Assembly (NCBI RefSeq): GCF_018835585.1
Contig: NZ_JAHGVE010000010.1
Span: 85,570-149,569, forward strand
DNA from: Pelorhabdus rhamnosifermentans
GTDB lineage: Bacteria; Bacillota; Negativicutes; UMGS1260
Reading direction: 5' to 3'
DNA: 64,000 nt
Numbering within the stretch: position 1 is the stretch's first letter; every line of letters begins with the position of its first letter. Of the stretch, positions 17,418 to 25,797 are shown one piece after another. A model generated the notes under the pieces. That model searched no databases. It was given only the letters and a program-made list of their open reading frames with translations, and was not told where the DNA came from. A program made the translations under genes and the position numbers.

Positions 17418-17936
17418 ATGGATGATAACTATAATAATTCTGTCAGAGCTGCGCAAGAGATTCATGAAAAGGCACGATATTTTAGAGGGCGATTTCTAAA
17501 CTCCGTTGCTGTAATTGAGCGAGAAATTGCCTTGATTTTGACAGATTATTTCTGTACTTCAGATCAAGTGAAAAAAGAATTGTTTTTTATAAATATTGCG
17601 ACTGCTCCATTTTTAACTCTAAATAATAAAAAAGATATTCTTATTAAAATAGTTAGGAAGGATTATCCGCGATATTGGAGTGAAAATGAAAAAATATTGA
17701 GATATTTGGACAATATCATGCGTTTTAGAAATAAGCTTGCTCATTCTGTTGTCGACGTTTCGGAAGACGCCTTAAAGAGGCCGTTGGAAAACGGTGTGGG
17801 CTTTATTGAGTGGGATAAAGGAGAACCAATTACTGATGCGCAGTTTCAAGATTGGGAAATTAAAGTAAACGCAGTTTCCTCATGTCTTAGTGACATAAAA
17901 CATCTACTTCCTTTTAAAGAAAAAGCTTGCGTATAA
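17418..17936 (+). CDS. HEPN-type protein with RX4H motif
   Basis: A 172-residue, largely helical protein. Residues 104-109 read R-N-K-L-A-H, the RX4H signature of HEPN domains with the typical polar residue after Arg. In active HEPN proteins this motif forms a metal-independent RNase site in a dimer. Start ATG at 17418 with GGAAGGAG upstream. No antitoxin-like partner (MNT or similar) is recognisable beside it. AT-rich, at the distal edge of the prophage. An inactive or non-nuclease HEPN protein remains possible. Confidence 0.6.
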   Translation: MDDNYNNSVRAAQEIHEKARYFRGRFLNSVAVIEREIALILTDYFCTSDQVKKELFFINIATAPFLTLNNKKDILIKIVRKDYPRYWSENEKILRYLDNIMRFRNKLAHSVVDVSEDALKRPLENGVGFIEWDKGEPITDAQFQDWEIKVNAVSSCLSDIKHLLPFKEKACV

Positions 17937-18207
17937 CGATCATAATGAGAAGGCTAAAGCATTAACTATTATATTAGATCAAGAAAAGGAAAATCTTACT
18001 TCGGAAGAATTCGAGAACAAAAAGGAAGAGTCTAAGCAAGAGCTTATTGAGTTTCAAAAAGAAATTGGAAAACAAATAGAGAAAAGTTTAAAACAAGCGA
18101 TGGCAAAAGTAGCTAAAGATAAGAATTTAGGTGCAATATTTTATAAGGGTTCTGTAACATTCGGTGGTATTGATGTAACCTTAGATGTTATGAACAGTAT
18201 AGAATAG
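17899..18207 (+). pseudogene. 5'-truncated OmpH/Skp-like fragment
   Basis: The frame is open from 17899 to TAG 18207 without a credible start. It encodes a Glu/Lys-rich helix followed by AKDKNLGAIFYKGSVTFGG and IDVTLDV, the C-terminal pattern of OmpH/Skp periplasmic chaperones (..V-x-GG-x-D-[IL]-T..). The signal peptide and first helices are missing. It overlaps the HEPN gene end by 38 nt in another frame. Confidence 0.6.
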
Positions 18208-18346
18208 AGGATAGTCTGAACTCATAAGCAAGCACCAGTAAAAACCTTAGTATTATCATCTGTGTTTATAAAAGTAGTATAAAAATCTCATTTTCTTACC
18301 ATTGGAATTTATTTGCAGGGCAATTATGGAGCCCTGGCTGCTGCGT

Positions 18347-18384
18347 GAAATAGAGCCTCACTCGTTTGAGTGAGGCTCTATTTC
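18347..18384. terminator. Bidirectional terminator, 17-bp perfect stem
   Basis: GAAATAGAGCCTCACTC - GTTT - GAGTGAGGCTCTATTTC, a perfect inverted repeat. It sits between the rightward ompH fragment and the leftward gene at 18460, and could serve both strands. Confidence 0.8.
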
Positions 18385-18459
18385 ATTAACATGCGGTACC
18401 TGGTTGGGCCGGATGGTGATTACTGAAGGGGACTTTTTAAAAATTCGCGTTTTGCATGG

Positions 18460-19167
18460 CTATTTTGCTCTTACAATAATTTGGAAAAAAGATGATCCTT
18501 TTTCAGCGTATTGCGCCATATAAAAGACGCCATTTTTTGTTACTGTGGTATTATCAAGTATTTTCCCTCGAATCTCAATAATATCATCATTTGATATTCC
18601 TGGAGAAGTAGCGGAGATTACCGCAGCAGTCCAAGCACGTAGTGATTTGCGATCAAATTTCTCACCACTGTTACCTTGCACGGTGAAGGAGACCTCTGTT
18701 ATTTGGCCGCTTGTGGGATCACAATTTATGACAACATTAGAATCTTTACCATCGGGTATGTCATAAGTTGTAACACCAGGGCGCATGGGCTTTTCAGTGT
18801 TAATGTTAATCACTGATTTGTCACCATGACGCTGCTTTATTTCTTTGTTGTAGATTTCGATGAATTGAGGTATTGTAACTTTCATTGTAGCAGATGGTTG
18901 CTGTTGTGGCGGTGCAGGAGTAGATGTGGTTTGGGCAGGGGATTGTTGCTGGTTTATTTGTTGTTCTTTAGTGGCAATCTTCTTTGTGTCAGTCGTCATT
19001 CCAATTGCGATAAATGAAATTATTATTAAACTTAGATATGTAGCTAGTACCTTCTTTCTTCCTCTTTTTTCGGGATTGCCCCATCGAATAACATATGATG
19101 GCCTAATTACTCCCACGATTAAGCATATAATAGAGAGTAAAAATATAATTATAAATAAATTGTTCAA
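18460..19167 (-). CDS. Hypothetical membrane-anchored protein
   Basis: A 235-residue protein with a TTG start (AGGAGG 7 nt upstream on the minus strand). Two transmembrane helices (residues 2-20 and 42-60) flank a short cytoplasmic loop rich in Arg/Lys. A Gln/Pro/Thr linker (70-95) leads to an extracytoplasmic alpha/beta domain of about 140 residues. Function unknown; no enzymatic motif seen. It is the only gene in its transcription unit. Confidence 0.65.
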   Translation of the reverse strand: MNNLFIIIFLLSIICLIVGVIRPSYVIRWGNPEKRGRKKVLATYLSLIIISFIAIGMTTDTKKIATKEQQINQQQSPAQTTSTPAPPQQQPSATMKVTIPQFIEIYNKEIKQRHGDKSVININTEKPMRPGVTTYDIPDGKDSNVVINCDPTSGQITEVSFTVQGNSGEKFDRKSLRAWTAAVISATSPGISNDDIIEIRGKILDNTTVTKNGVFYMAQYAEKGSSFFQIIVRAK

Positions 19168-19410
19168 AACAAGACCTCCTTATTGGACTATGTAATATAA
19201 CTACCACAAATTTACACAATATTCCTTCATGTGATAAAAACTCCCAAAATGGCCGCGAGTTCAAATTCTATTATATTAATGAAGGTAATTATTTTATAAA
19301 TACTTAATAGTTTTTATAAGAACATCTTTATTAGTAACTTACTAGTAACAAAAAGGCCATTAATGCTATGTTTTATAACGACCCAGTTTTCCAAGCGTTA
19401 ATTTTATCAA

Positions 19411-19457
19411 AAAAGAAACCCGCGTACAGCCTACGGCTACGCGGGTTTTTCTTTTTT
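19411..19457. terminator. Bidirectional terminator
   Basis: AAAAGAAACCCGCGTA and TACGCGGGTTTTTCTTTT flank a short loop that can itself pair. A-rich and T-rich flanks allow function on both strands. It lies between two leftward genes; 19168-19410 holds nothing else that I can support. Confidence 0.8.
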
Positions 19458-19590
19458 AAGAACCTATAAAAAACGAAAATTTACTCGCTTCTAGGACCTG
19501 TTATTTCTTATCAAACCTGCCCTCTTAACGAGTTGCAGATACATCAGTCATATGTTCCGTTGACGATTTAAAAGAAAAGCGGCTAGGCCG

Positions 19591-20163
19591 CTATTTCGAT
19601 AATTTTAAACTATCTTCTTGTGTAAGTGTGGCAATGCGTTTTTTGACCGAGTTATTGAGTTGCATTGCATTTACTAGTTCGTTTTGAGCCTTCCAATCAG
19701 CATTGTTTTTCGGATCGCTTAAATGTTCCATCATATGCTGAGCCGATAGTTGTATGTTTACTTCAACTTGAATTAACGACGCTTTTATATCTTCATATCT
19801 AGGGTCTATTATTTGGATACTTTCAGAGTCTCGTTGAATAACTTCTGAAGTTTTTTTTAGACTTTTAAAATCATTATAGATACTTTCTGTCGGTTTGTTA
19901 TTATATGAAATATCATCTAAGCTGTCTGAATAATTTTTCAATATCTCATCAAATCGGCCGCAGATATTATTGGTTACAGCGACCATATGCTCAGCATTTT
20001 TTTGTTTTTCTTCATGTGATAAAGCCTTAGCTGAAGAAGCATTATTTTGAACCCCCTTCTGAGCCTGCATCATGAATGAAATCCCAACTAATACTAATAT
20101 AATAATCAATGCCAGTAACACTTTTCGAAGAGTTATCTTTCTGCCTAAACTTGCTGGTATCAT
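19591..20163 (-). CDS. Hypothetical membrane-anchored helical protein
   Basis: A 190-residue protein with an N-terminal membrane helix (residues 14-34, VLLALIIILVLVGISFMM) and a long, charged, mostly helical extracytoplasmic part with coiled-coil character. I chose the ATG at 20163 because GAGGG precedes it by about 6 nt; an ATG at 20169 overlaps the ribosome site. No family recognised. Confidence 0.6.
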   Translation of the reverse strand: MIPASLGRKITLRKVLLALIIILVLVGISFMMQAQKGVQNNASSAKALSHEEKQKNAEHMVAVTNNICGRFDEILKNYSDSLDDISYNNKPTESIYNDFKSLKKTSEVIQRDSESIQIIDPRYEDIKASLIQVEVNIQLSAQHMMEHLSDPKNNADWKAQNELVNAMQLNNSVKKRIATLTQEDSLKLSK

Positions 20164-20426
20164 ATACATCCCTCGCGTTTAAGTTTTTAATTATTTTAAT
20201 TATAATCCATGATTACTGGACAAACAACAAAGTCCGAAAGTATTTTACAAAATATAGACTGCTGCTTTAACTAATAGTAAATAATACCGGAAACGTGAGG
20301 CATGAATGAAGTTTCAGCAAAAAATGGCTTGTGAGAAGCAATATCTCAATGCTTCCAGCGATTGGTTCGTTATTAAACGGATCACATGTGATATAATAAG
20401 TCATCACATCGCAGGGGGGGATCAAA

Positions 20427-20516
20427 TTGGTATATGAAGAGGACGACGGACTAATTTGGTACAATGATGAAGGTCAAATGATCGACTGTTATGATACTCT
20501 CTGTTCCCAATGTTAG
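20427..20516 (+). CDS. Possible 29-aa acidic peptide
   Basis: TTG start preceded by a G-rich ribosome site (AGGGGGGGA). The peptide is acidic and ends in CYDTLCSQC. It is followed 25 nt later by a good terminator, so a dedicated short mRNA is likely. Coding status is unproven. Confidence 0.35.
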   Translation: MVYEEDDGLIWYNDEGQMIDCYDTLCSQC

Positions 20517-20540
20517 TAGTACTAATTATTAAATAGACGA

Positions 20541-20579
20541 ATCCCGCTCTTAGCGTAAGCTAGGTGCGGGATTTTTTTG
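20541..20579 (+). terminator. Rho-independent terminator
   Basis: CCCGC..TTAGC-GTAA-GCTAG..GCGGG followed by ATTTTTTTG. Ends the short transcript with the 29-aa frame. Confidence 0.85.
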
Positions 20580-20649
20580 TTTGCCATAGAAATTACGTAA
20601 CGTTTAACAACTCGAAATACATATCATGTTGATAAAGGAGGTTACCTGA

Positions 20650-20777
20650 ATGTCTGAAGAAGAGCGAATTGCACGGTGGAAAGATTGGAAGCTGAATTAA
20701 GAGGAATAGAAAGAATTGTATCTGAAATTCTTCATATAGTTCGCAAAATTGAGCGTGAATTAGATAGCATTGAATAA
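20650..20777 (+). other. Small coiled-coil peptide frame, possibly frameshifted
   Basis: AAAGGAGG precedes ATG 20650, whose frame closes after 16 codons. A second frame from GTG 20676 runs 33 codons as a heptad-like charged helix (VERLEAELRGIERIVSEILH). Joining the two frames near 20675 would give one about 42-residue coiled-coil peptide. Either a frameshift has broken it or the second frame is translated by coupling. Confidence 0.35.
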
Positions 20778-20871
20778 CATTAAATGGCTCGTCACGTAAT
20801 AGGCGGGCGTTACATAGGGTCGTCTACATTTTGGCGGATGGGCATGATGTTTATCTTGGTTTAGGCGAAGG

Positions 20872-20900
20872 CCCTCAACGATTTACGGTTGGGGTTTTTT
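20872..20900 (+). terminator. Rho-independent terminator
   Basis: CCCTCAAC pairs with GTTGGGG (one T.G pair), followed by six Ts. Closes the second short unit. Confidence 0.8.
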
Positions 20901-20955
20901 ATGTTCATAATTGGTTATACTATATATTACAAGTAACTTTAGGAGGAAAATTAAA

Positions 20956-21045
20956 ATGATATATATAGCTTTTGGTCTGGTAGCTATGGTTGTTGCTTCT
21001 AGCCAATTATTTATTCATATGTATTCTGTTTTACAGGCATTATGA
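20956..21045 (+). CDS. Possible 29-aa single-helix membrane peptide
   Basis: AGGAGG at 20941 precedes ATG 20956 by 9 nt. The peptide is one hydrophobic helix (IYIAFGLVAMVVASSQLFI). A terminator follows at 21110. Size and topology resemble type I toxin peptides or small membrane regulators, but no antisense RNA gene is evident. Confidence 0.45.
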   Translation: MIYIAFGLVAMVVASSQLFIHMYSVLQAL

Positions 21046-21109
21046 AAAATTCGACTCTATTGCCTGCTTATTGTCAATGATGAGATTTTTTTATTTGTTG
21101 TTCAAGCCA

Positions 21110-21139
21110 AAATCCCAGACGATTATCTGGGATTTTTTA
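21110..21139 (+). terminator. Rho-independent terminator
   Basis: AAATCCCAGA-CGATTA-TCTGGGATTTTTTATTT, a clean stem and T tract. Ends the unit with the 29-aa membrane peptide. Confidence 0.9.
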
Positions 21140-21152
21140 TTTAGTAAACTTG

Positions 21153-21407
21153 TTATTTCGAATCCTTGCAGAGTTTTAAAATGTCAAAAGCGATGTTAAT
21201 GTTTTTCGTATATACCTTGCCTGAAGTGCCCACGACAAACTGGCAATCCTTGCTGTGACACAGCGATTCGCCGCTGCAGTACTTTGTCAGTACATGGCTT
21301 TCCTGACGCTGTTCTTCTTCAAGGCAGTAACCGGATATTTGCTGGGCTACTTCCTTGCCTGTAAAATGGCATGTTCCGACGCGATTGAGTGTGATTGTTT
21401 CACGCAT
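21153..21407 (-). CDS. Hypothetical small Cys-rich protein
   Basis: An 84-residue frame starting MRETITLNRVGTCHFTG, with GGGGGA about 7 nt upstream on the minus strand. It contains five cysteines, including a YCSGESLCHSKDC cluster that could bind metal. No family recognised. An in-frame earlier ATG lacks a ribosome site. Confidence 0.45.
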   Translation of the reverse strand: MRETITLNRVGTCHFTGKEVAQQISGYCLEEEQRQESHVLTKYCSGESLCHSKDCQFVVGTSGKVYTKNINIAFDILKLCKDSK

Positions 21408-21506
21408 AGACCATTCCCCCTTACGAGCAGGATACAAAAGCCTGCATGTTTTGTCTACCGCTATTGTGTTAAATTTTTCTTAAGATTGAGTTAGTTGTTC
21501 TTGTCC

Positions 21507-22325
21507 CTATTGTTTTGCCAGTCTTAAAGGGGCATCGAGTGCCTCTGCGGCGAGACTGGGCCCAATATAATTATTTCTGGCCATTAAACTAAGTACGACA
21601 GCCTGCCTTTGTTTGGCAGCAGCAAGGTCTACAAAGGGAGAATAGAGGGACGGGGCATTGGGTACGCCTGCGAGTAAGGCACTTTGTGCTAAAGTTAAAT
21701 CAGCAGGTTCTTTGTTAAAATAGTTATTCGAAGCGGCCTTGATACCGTAAGAACCTGAACCAAAATAAATTGTATTGACATACATCTCCAGAATTTCTTC
21801 TTTCGAATAATGCAGTTCCATATCAACAGCAAGAATAAATTCTTCGATTTTTCGGCCAAAGTTTTTATCTTGATTTAAAAAAAGATTCTTTACGAGTTGC
21901 TGTGTAATCGTACTGCCGCCTTCAGTATAGGCCCCTGTTTGCATATTGACAAGTGTAGCCCGTAAGAGGCTTTCCACGTCAAACCCGTAGTGATGATAAA
22001 AGCGATTGTCCTCGACAGCAATAACAGCTTGTTGAAAAGGAAGGGGAATGTCGTTCATTTTCACATAGCTTTTTCGATCTAATTTGTCTTCAACAGCACT
22101 TTTTAACATGATGATTCGATGAATGCGCTGATAGAGACCTGCCGTTGTTTGCATAGCCTCGTTTGCATGGATATTTTTATTGAAGTTCGTTGTGACATTC
22201 GTGAGCTGACTCATATTTTGGTTCATATTTCGTAAGGATTTCGGCAGTAATAGGTTGCCGCCAGCCCATAAAAAAGCACCGAAAAATGCTATGAGCACGA
22301 GAATCATGAATTTTTTTTTGGTCAT
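21507..22325 (-). CDS. Monofunctional peptidoglycan transglycosylase (GT51)
   Basis: A 272-residue protein with an N-terminal signal anchor (residues 5-23) and a GT51 domain: catalytic Glu105 in VEDNRFYHHYGFD, then GGSTITQQLVKNLFL, KIEEFILAVDME, and the motif EEILEMYVNTIYFG. It polymerises lipid II glycan strands outside the inner membrane. There is no transpeptidase domain, so it is monofunctional, unlike class A PBPs. It is divergent from argC. Confidence 0.88.
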   Translation of the reverse strand: MTKKKFMILVLIAFFGAFLWAGGNLLLPKSLRNMNQNMSQLTNVTTNFNKNIHANEAMQTTAGLYQRIHRIIMLKSAVEDKLDRKSYVKMNDIPLPFQQAVIAVEDNRFYHHYGFDVESLLRATLVNMQTGAYTEGGSTITQQLVKNLFLNQDKNFGRKIEEFILAVDMELHYSKEEILEMYVNTIYFGSGSYGIKAASNNYFNKEPADLTLAQSALLAGVPNAPSLYSPFVDLAAAKQRQAVVLSLMARNNYIGPSLAAEALDAPLRLAKQ

Positions 22326-22470
22326 TGCGTTTCCCGCCTTGTTACTTGTCTTTATTTATAGCGTATCATTTCATTCTAAAAGTATCAAGATAAGGCTGAA
22401 AAGAGTGCAGGAACTTTTGATTTTTTAAAGAAAAATAACGAATGAGACGGTTGTATGTTAAAATAGTAAC

Positions 22471-22500
22471 AGGCTCCTTTTTGTGGAGCTAATTTTTTTT
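22471..22500 (+). terminator. Hairpin with T tract upstream of argC
   Basis: AGGCTCC pairs with GGAGCT (one bulged G), followed by AATTTTTTTT. It precedes the proposed argC promoter, so it would insulate or end a very short upstream transcript. Confidence 0.55.
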
Positions 22501-22510
22501 AAAAACCATA

Positions 22511-22545
22511 TTGCATTATTATACAAGTTGGATGTATAATTATCA
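22511..22545 (+). promoter_or_regulatory. arg operon promoter with overlapping ArgR-like palindromes
   Basis: TTGCAT (22511) and TATAAT (22535-22540) are 18 nt apart. Two imperfect ARG-box-like sites overlap them: TGCATTATTATACA (22512-22525) and TGTATAATTATCA (22533-22545). ArgR control is expected for this operon; site identity is inference. Confidence 0.45.
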
Positions 22546-22564
22546 AAACAGGGGGGTGTAATTA

Positions 22565-23599
22565 ATGAAAGTTAGTGTAATTGGAGCAACAGGTTATGCC
22601 GGAGAAGAACTTATCCGATTGATTACTTGTCATCCAGAAGCCGAACTCGTTGCCATTACGTCTGAAAGTCAGACAGGTACTTCCTTTGACACGGTTTATC
22701 CACATTTTAAAGGTATATGTGAACAAAAATTAGCTTCTTTACAAGACCTTGATGAAATCACAGCAGCGAGTGATGTTTTATTTGTCGCACTCCCTCATGG
22801 TCATGCGATGGAAGTGGGGAAAAAACTTAGCGGCAGTTCTGTCAAAATGATTGATTTAGGTGCTGATTATCGTTTCACTGACACGAACGTCTATGAAAAG
22901 TGGTATAAAGTGCCTCATACTCATCCCCAGGCTCAGGCTGTTTATGGGCTCACTGAGTTATTCCGTGATGATGTGAAAACAGCGACAATTGTCGGTAATC
23001 CCGGCTGCTATACAACAGCAAGTATTTTAGCCCTTGCGCCGCTTGCCCAAGCCGGATTAGTTGATTTGAAAAATATCGTTGTCGATGCTAAATCAGGTGT
23101 GAGCGGTGCCGGACGTGGGTTGAGTCTCAACGCTCATTACAGCGAAACAGCGGATAGTATTAAGCCCTATGGAATTGCCACACATCGTCATACACCCGAG
23201 ATCGAACAAGCTTTACAGCGTCTTTCCGGTCAGGATGTACTATTGAATTTCACTCCCCATCTTGTACCCATGACACGGGGAATCCTTTCTACTTGTTATG
23301 CAACCATGAAGAGTGGTGTTACGGCTAAGCAAGTTGATGAGGCTTATTATGATTTGTATAGTAATGAGTTTTTTATTCGTCTTTTGGGGCGTGGCGGTTA
23401 TCCTGTTACGAAAAATACCAGAGGGTCTAACTACTGTGATATTGCGTGGCATATTGATGAGCGGACCGGACGGGTCATTGCCGTTTCGGCGATTGATAAT
23501 TTAGTGAAGGGTGCAGCAGGTCAGGCTGTGCAGAACATGAATGTCATGTTTGGTTGTGATGAAACAGCGGGACTCAAGCTTGTTCCTGTGTTTCCTTAA
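22565..23599 (+). CDS. argC: N-acetyl-gamma-glutamyl-phosphate reductase
   Basis: A 344-residue ArgC. The N-terminal NADPH fold starts VSVIGATGYAGEELIRL; the catalytic Cys lies in GNPGCYTTA; SGVSGAGR and the HRHTPEIEQ segment are also present. It reduces N-acetylglutamyl phosphate to the semialdehyde, third step of arginine synthesis. First gene of the operon, GGGGGGTG ribosome site. Confidence 0.95.
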   Translation: MKVSVIGATGYAGEELIRLITCHPEAELVAITSESQTGTSFDTVYPHFKGICEQKLASLQDLDEITAASDVLFVALPHGHAMEVGKKLSGSSVKMIDLGADYRFTDTNVYEKWYKVPHTHPQAQAVYGLTELFRDDVKTATIVGNPGCYTTASILALAPLAQAGLVDLKNIVVDAKSGVSGAGRGLSLNAHYSETADSIKPYGIATHRHTPEIEQALQRLSGQDVLLNFTPHLVPMTRGILSTCYATMKSGVTAKQVDEAYYDLYSNEFFIRLLGRGGYPVTKNTRGSNYCDIAWHIDERTGRVIAVSAIDNLVKGAAGQAVQNMNVMFGCDETAGLKLVPVFP

Positions 23600-23627
23600 T
23601 AGTCAGGCAGAAGAGGAGGTCTCAAAC

Positions 23628-24836
23628 ATGTTTACACCGTTGGAAGAAAGCATCACCTTTCCTCAGGGATTTACAGCTGCTGGCGTTAAAGCCGGTGTAA
23701 AGAAGAGTGGCAAGGAAGATGTGGCAATTATTTATAGTGCCGTACAAGCGCAGACTGCTGCTGTGTTTACGACGAACTTAATGGCAGCGGCGCCTGTGAT
23801 GGTATCGAAAAGTGTGCTTGCTTCAGGAACCGCCCAGGCCATTGTGGTCAATTCAGGTTGCGCCAATGCTTGTACAGGCGAACAAGGAATCAAAGATGCG
23901 AAGAAAATGGCTGATGTAACAGCGTCACTGCTACACATATCTGCTGAAGATGTTTTTGTTGCTTCTACGGGCGTCATTGGCGTTGTCATGCCGATGGAAA
24001 AAATCACGCAAGGTATTGGTGAGGCTGTTAAGAATTTGGCTGTTTCGGGCGGCGAACTGGCAGTCAAAGCTATTATGACGACAGATACTTTTACAAAAAG
24101 CCTGGCTTATGAATTCCCTTTAGGCGGCAAAACAGTGAAAATCGCTGGCATTGCCAAGGGCGCTGGCATGATTCAGCCCAATTTGGCGACAATGCTCAGT
24201 TTTATTACAACAGATGCTGCTGTGGCGGCGCCTGTTTTGCAGCAAGCTTTAACAGCGGCTGTAAAAACATCTTTTAATATGGTTACCGTTGATGGTGATA
24301 CAAGTACAAATGATATGGTCGCTGTGCTTGCCAATGGACTAGCAGGGAACTCTCGGATTGATAGCACAACTCATGCTGATTTTGCTGTCTTCCAGGAGGC
24401 GCTGACAAGCTTGTGTACCTATTTAGCCAAGCAAGTGGCGCGTGATGGTGAAGGAGCAACGAAGTTTCTAGAGCTTACAGTGCAGCATGCGCCTTCTTTT
24501 GCCGCAGGCAAGCAAGTAGCCATGGCGATTGCCAAGTCGCCGCTGGTTAAAACGGCTTTTTTTGGGCAAGACCCGAACTGGGGCCGTATCTTGTGTGCTG
24601 TCGGTTATGCCGGTATTCCCCTTGATCCAGCAAAAATTTCCCTGACGATTGGTGAGGTAAAGATTGTTGAAAAGGGGTTAGGCATTCATTATGATGAGGC
24701 CAAACTTCACCAGGTCATGGCTGATACAGATATTCAAGTAGTTGTTGATCTTGCGGCAGGTAGCGAAACAGTGACTGTATGGAGCTGCGATTTTTCCTAC
24801 GAATATGTAAAAATTAATGGCGAATATCATACGTGA
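23628..24836 (+). CDS. argJ: Bifunctional ornithine acetyltransferase/N-acetylglutamate synthase
   Basis: A 402-residue ArgJ. It contains NSGCANACTG, GAGMIQPNLATML with the self-cleaving/nucleophilic Thr188, MVTVDGDTSTNDM and GQDPNWGRI. It recycles the acetyl group from acetylornithine to glutamate, so the cyclic pathway is used. The start is ATG 23628 with AGAGGAGG 8 nt upstream; an upstream in-frame Met lies within argC. Bifunctionality is inferred from operon content (no argA or argE here). Confidence 0.94.
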   Translation: MFTPLEESITFPQGFTAAGVKAGVKKSGKEDVAIIYSAVQAQTAAVFTTNLMAAAPVMVSKSVLASGTAQAIVVNSGCANACTGEQGIKDAKKMADVTASLLHISAEDVFVASTGVIGVVMPMEKITQGIGEAVKNLAVSGGELAVKAIMTTDTFTKSLAYEFPLGGKTVKIAGIAKGAGMIQPNLATMLSFITTDAAVAAPVLQQALTAAVKTSFNMVTVDGDTSTNDMVAVLANGLAGNSRIDSTTHADFAVFQEALTSLCTYLAKQVARDGEGATKFLELTVQHAPSFAAGKQVAMAIAKSPLVKTAFFGQDPNWGRILCAVGYAGIPLDPAKISLTIGEVKIVEKGLGIHYDEAKLHQVMADTDIQVVVDLAAGSETVTVWSCDFSYEYVKINGEYHT

Positions 24837-24882
24837 GTAAAAATTCCAAAAATATAATTGAAACTAAAAAGGGTGGGGATAT

Positions 24883-25797
24883 ATGATCAACTCAGTGGCA
24901 AAAGCAGCCGTTCTTATTGATGCGCTGCCTTATATGCAGCAATTTTTCGGTAAAACTATCGTTATTAAATATGGTGGTAACGCCATGATTAATCCGAAGC
25001 TGAAGCATAGCGTCATGCAGGATATTATTTTAATGAAATATGTGGGAATGCGTCCCATTGTTGTTCACGGCGGGGGACCGGAAATTACGGCAACGCTGAA
25101 ACAACTTGGCAAGGAAACGAAATTTGTCAACGGCCTGAGGGTAACCGATGCTGAGACGGTGTCAATCGCTGAAATGGTTCTTGTGGGCAAAATCAACACC
25201 GAGATTGTCACCATGCTGAACCATCAGGGAGCCAAGGCCGTAGGTCTTAGTGGCAAAGATGCCAACTTGATGATTGCTGATAGGCATTTAGCTGAAGTTC
25301 AGGAAAACGGTGAAGCTAAATTCGTTGATATTGGTTTTGTTGGCGCCGTGAAAAAGGTTAATCCCGATATTTTAAATACCCTGCTTGATCAAAATTTTAT
25401 TCCCGTTATTGCACCGATTGGTGCAGGCAAAGATGGGGCAACTTATAATATTAATGCCGATTATGTTGCGGCAGAGATTGCCGGGGCTCTGAAAGCGGAA
25501 AAAATGTTACTGCTTACGGATGTAGAAGGCATTTATCGTGATTTTGCTGATAAGACATCGCTTATTTCAACTTTATCTCGTCACGAGGCGGAAACCATGG
25601 TGGAACAGCGAACAATTGACGGCGGTATGATTCCGAAAGTAGAAAGCTGTCTCAAGGCGCTCCATTACGGCGTACCCAAAACCCATATTATTGACGGACG
25701 GCAAAAGCATTCTCTGTTGCTGGAGGTTTTTACGACAACAGGTATTGGCACTGAAGTTGTACAAGATGAAGGGAGCGAGGATCATGAAAATGACTAA
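24883..25797 (+). CDS. argB: Acetylglutamate kinase
   Basis: A 304-residue ArgB with VIKYGGNAM, HGGGPEI, GLSGKDANL, and the C-terminal GGMIPKVESC segment. It phosphorylates N-acetylglutamate. The N-terminal helix before the kinase core (residues 1-22) is of the type found in arginine-inhibited, hexameric NAGKs, so feedback inhibition by arginine is plausible. It overlaps argD by 14 nt. Confidence 0.95.
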   Translation: MINSVAKAAVLIDALPYMQQFFGKTIVIKYGGNAMINPKLKHSVMQDIILMKYVGMRPIVVHGGGPEITATLKQLGKETKFVNGLRVTDAETVSIAEMVLVGKINTEIVTMLNHQGAKAVGLSGKDANLMIADRHLAEVQENGEAKFVDIGFVGAVKKVNPDILNTLLDQNFIPVIAPIGAGKDGATYNINADYVAAEIAGALKAEKMLLLTDVEGIYRDFADKTSLISTLSRHEAETMVEQRTIDGGMIPKVESCLKALHYGVPKTHIIDGRQKHSLLLEVFTTTGIGTEVVQDEGSEDHEND

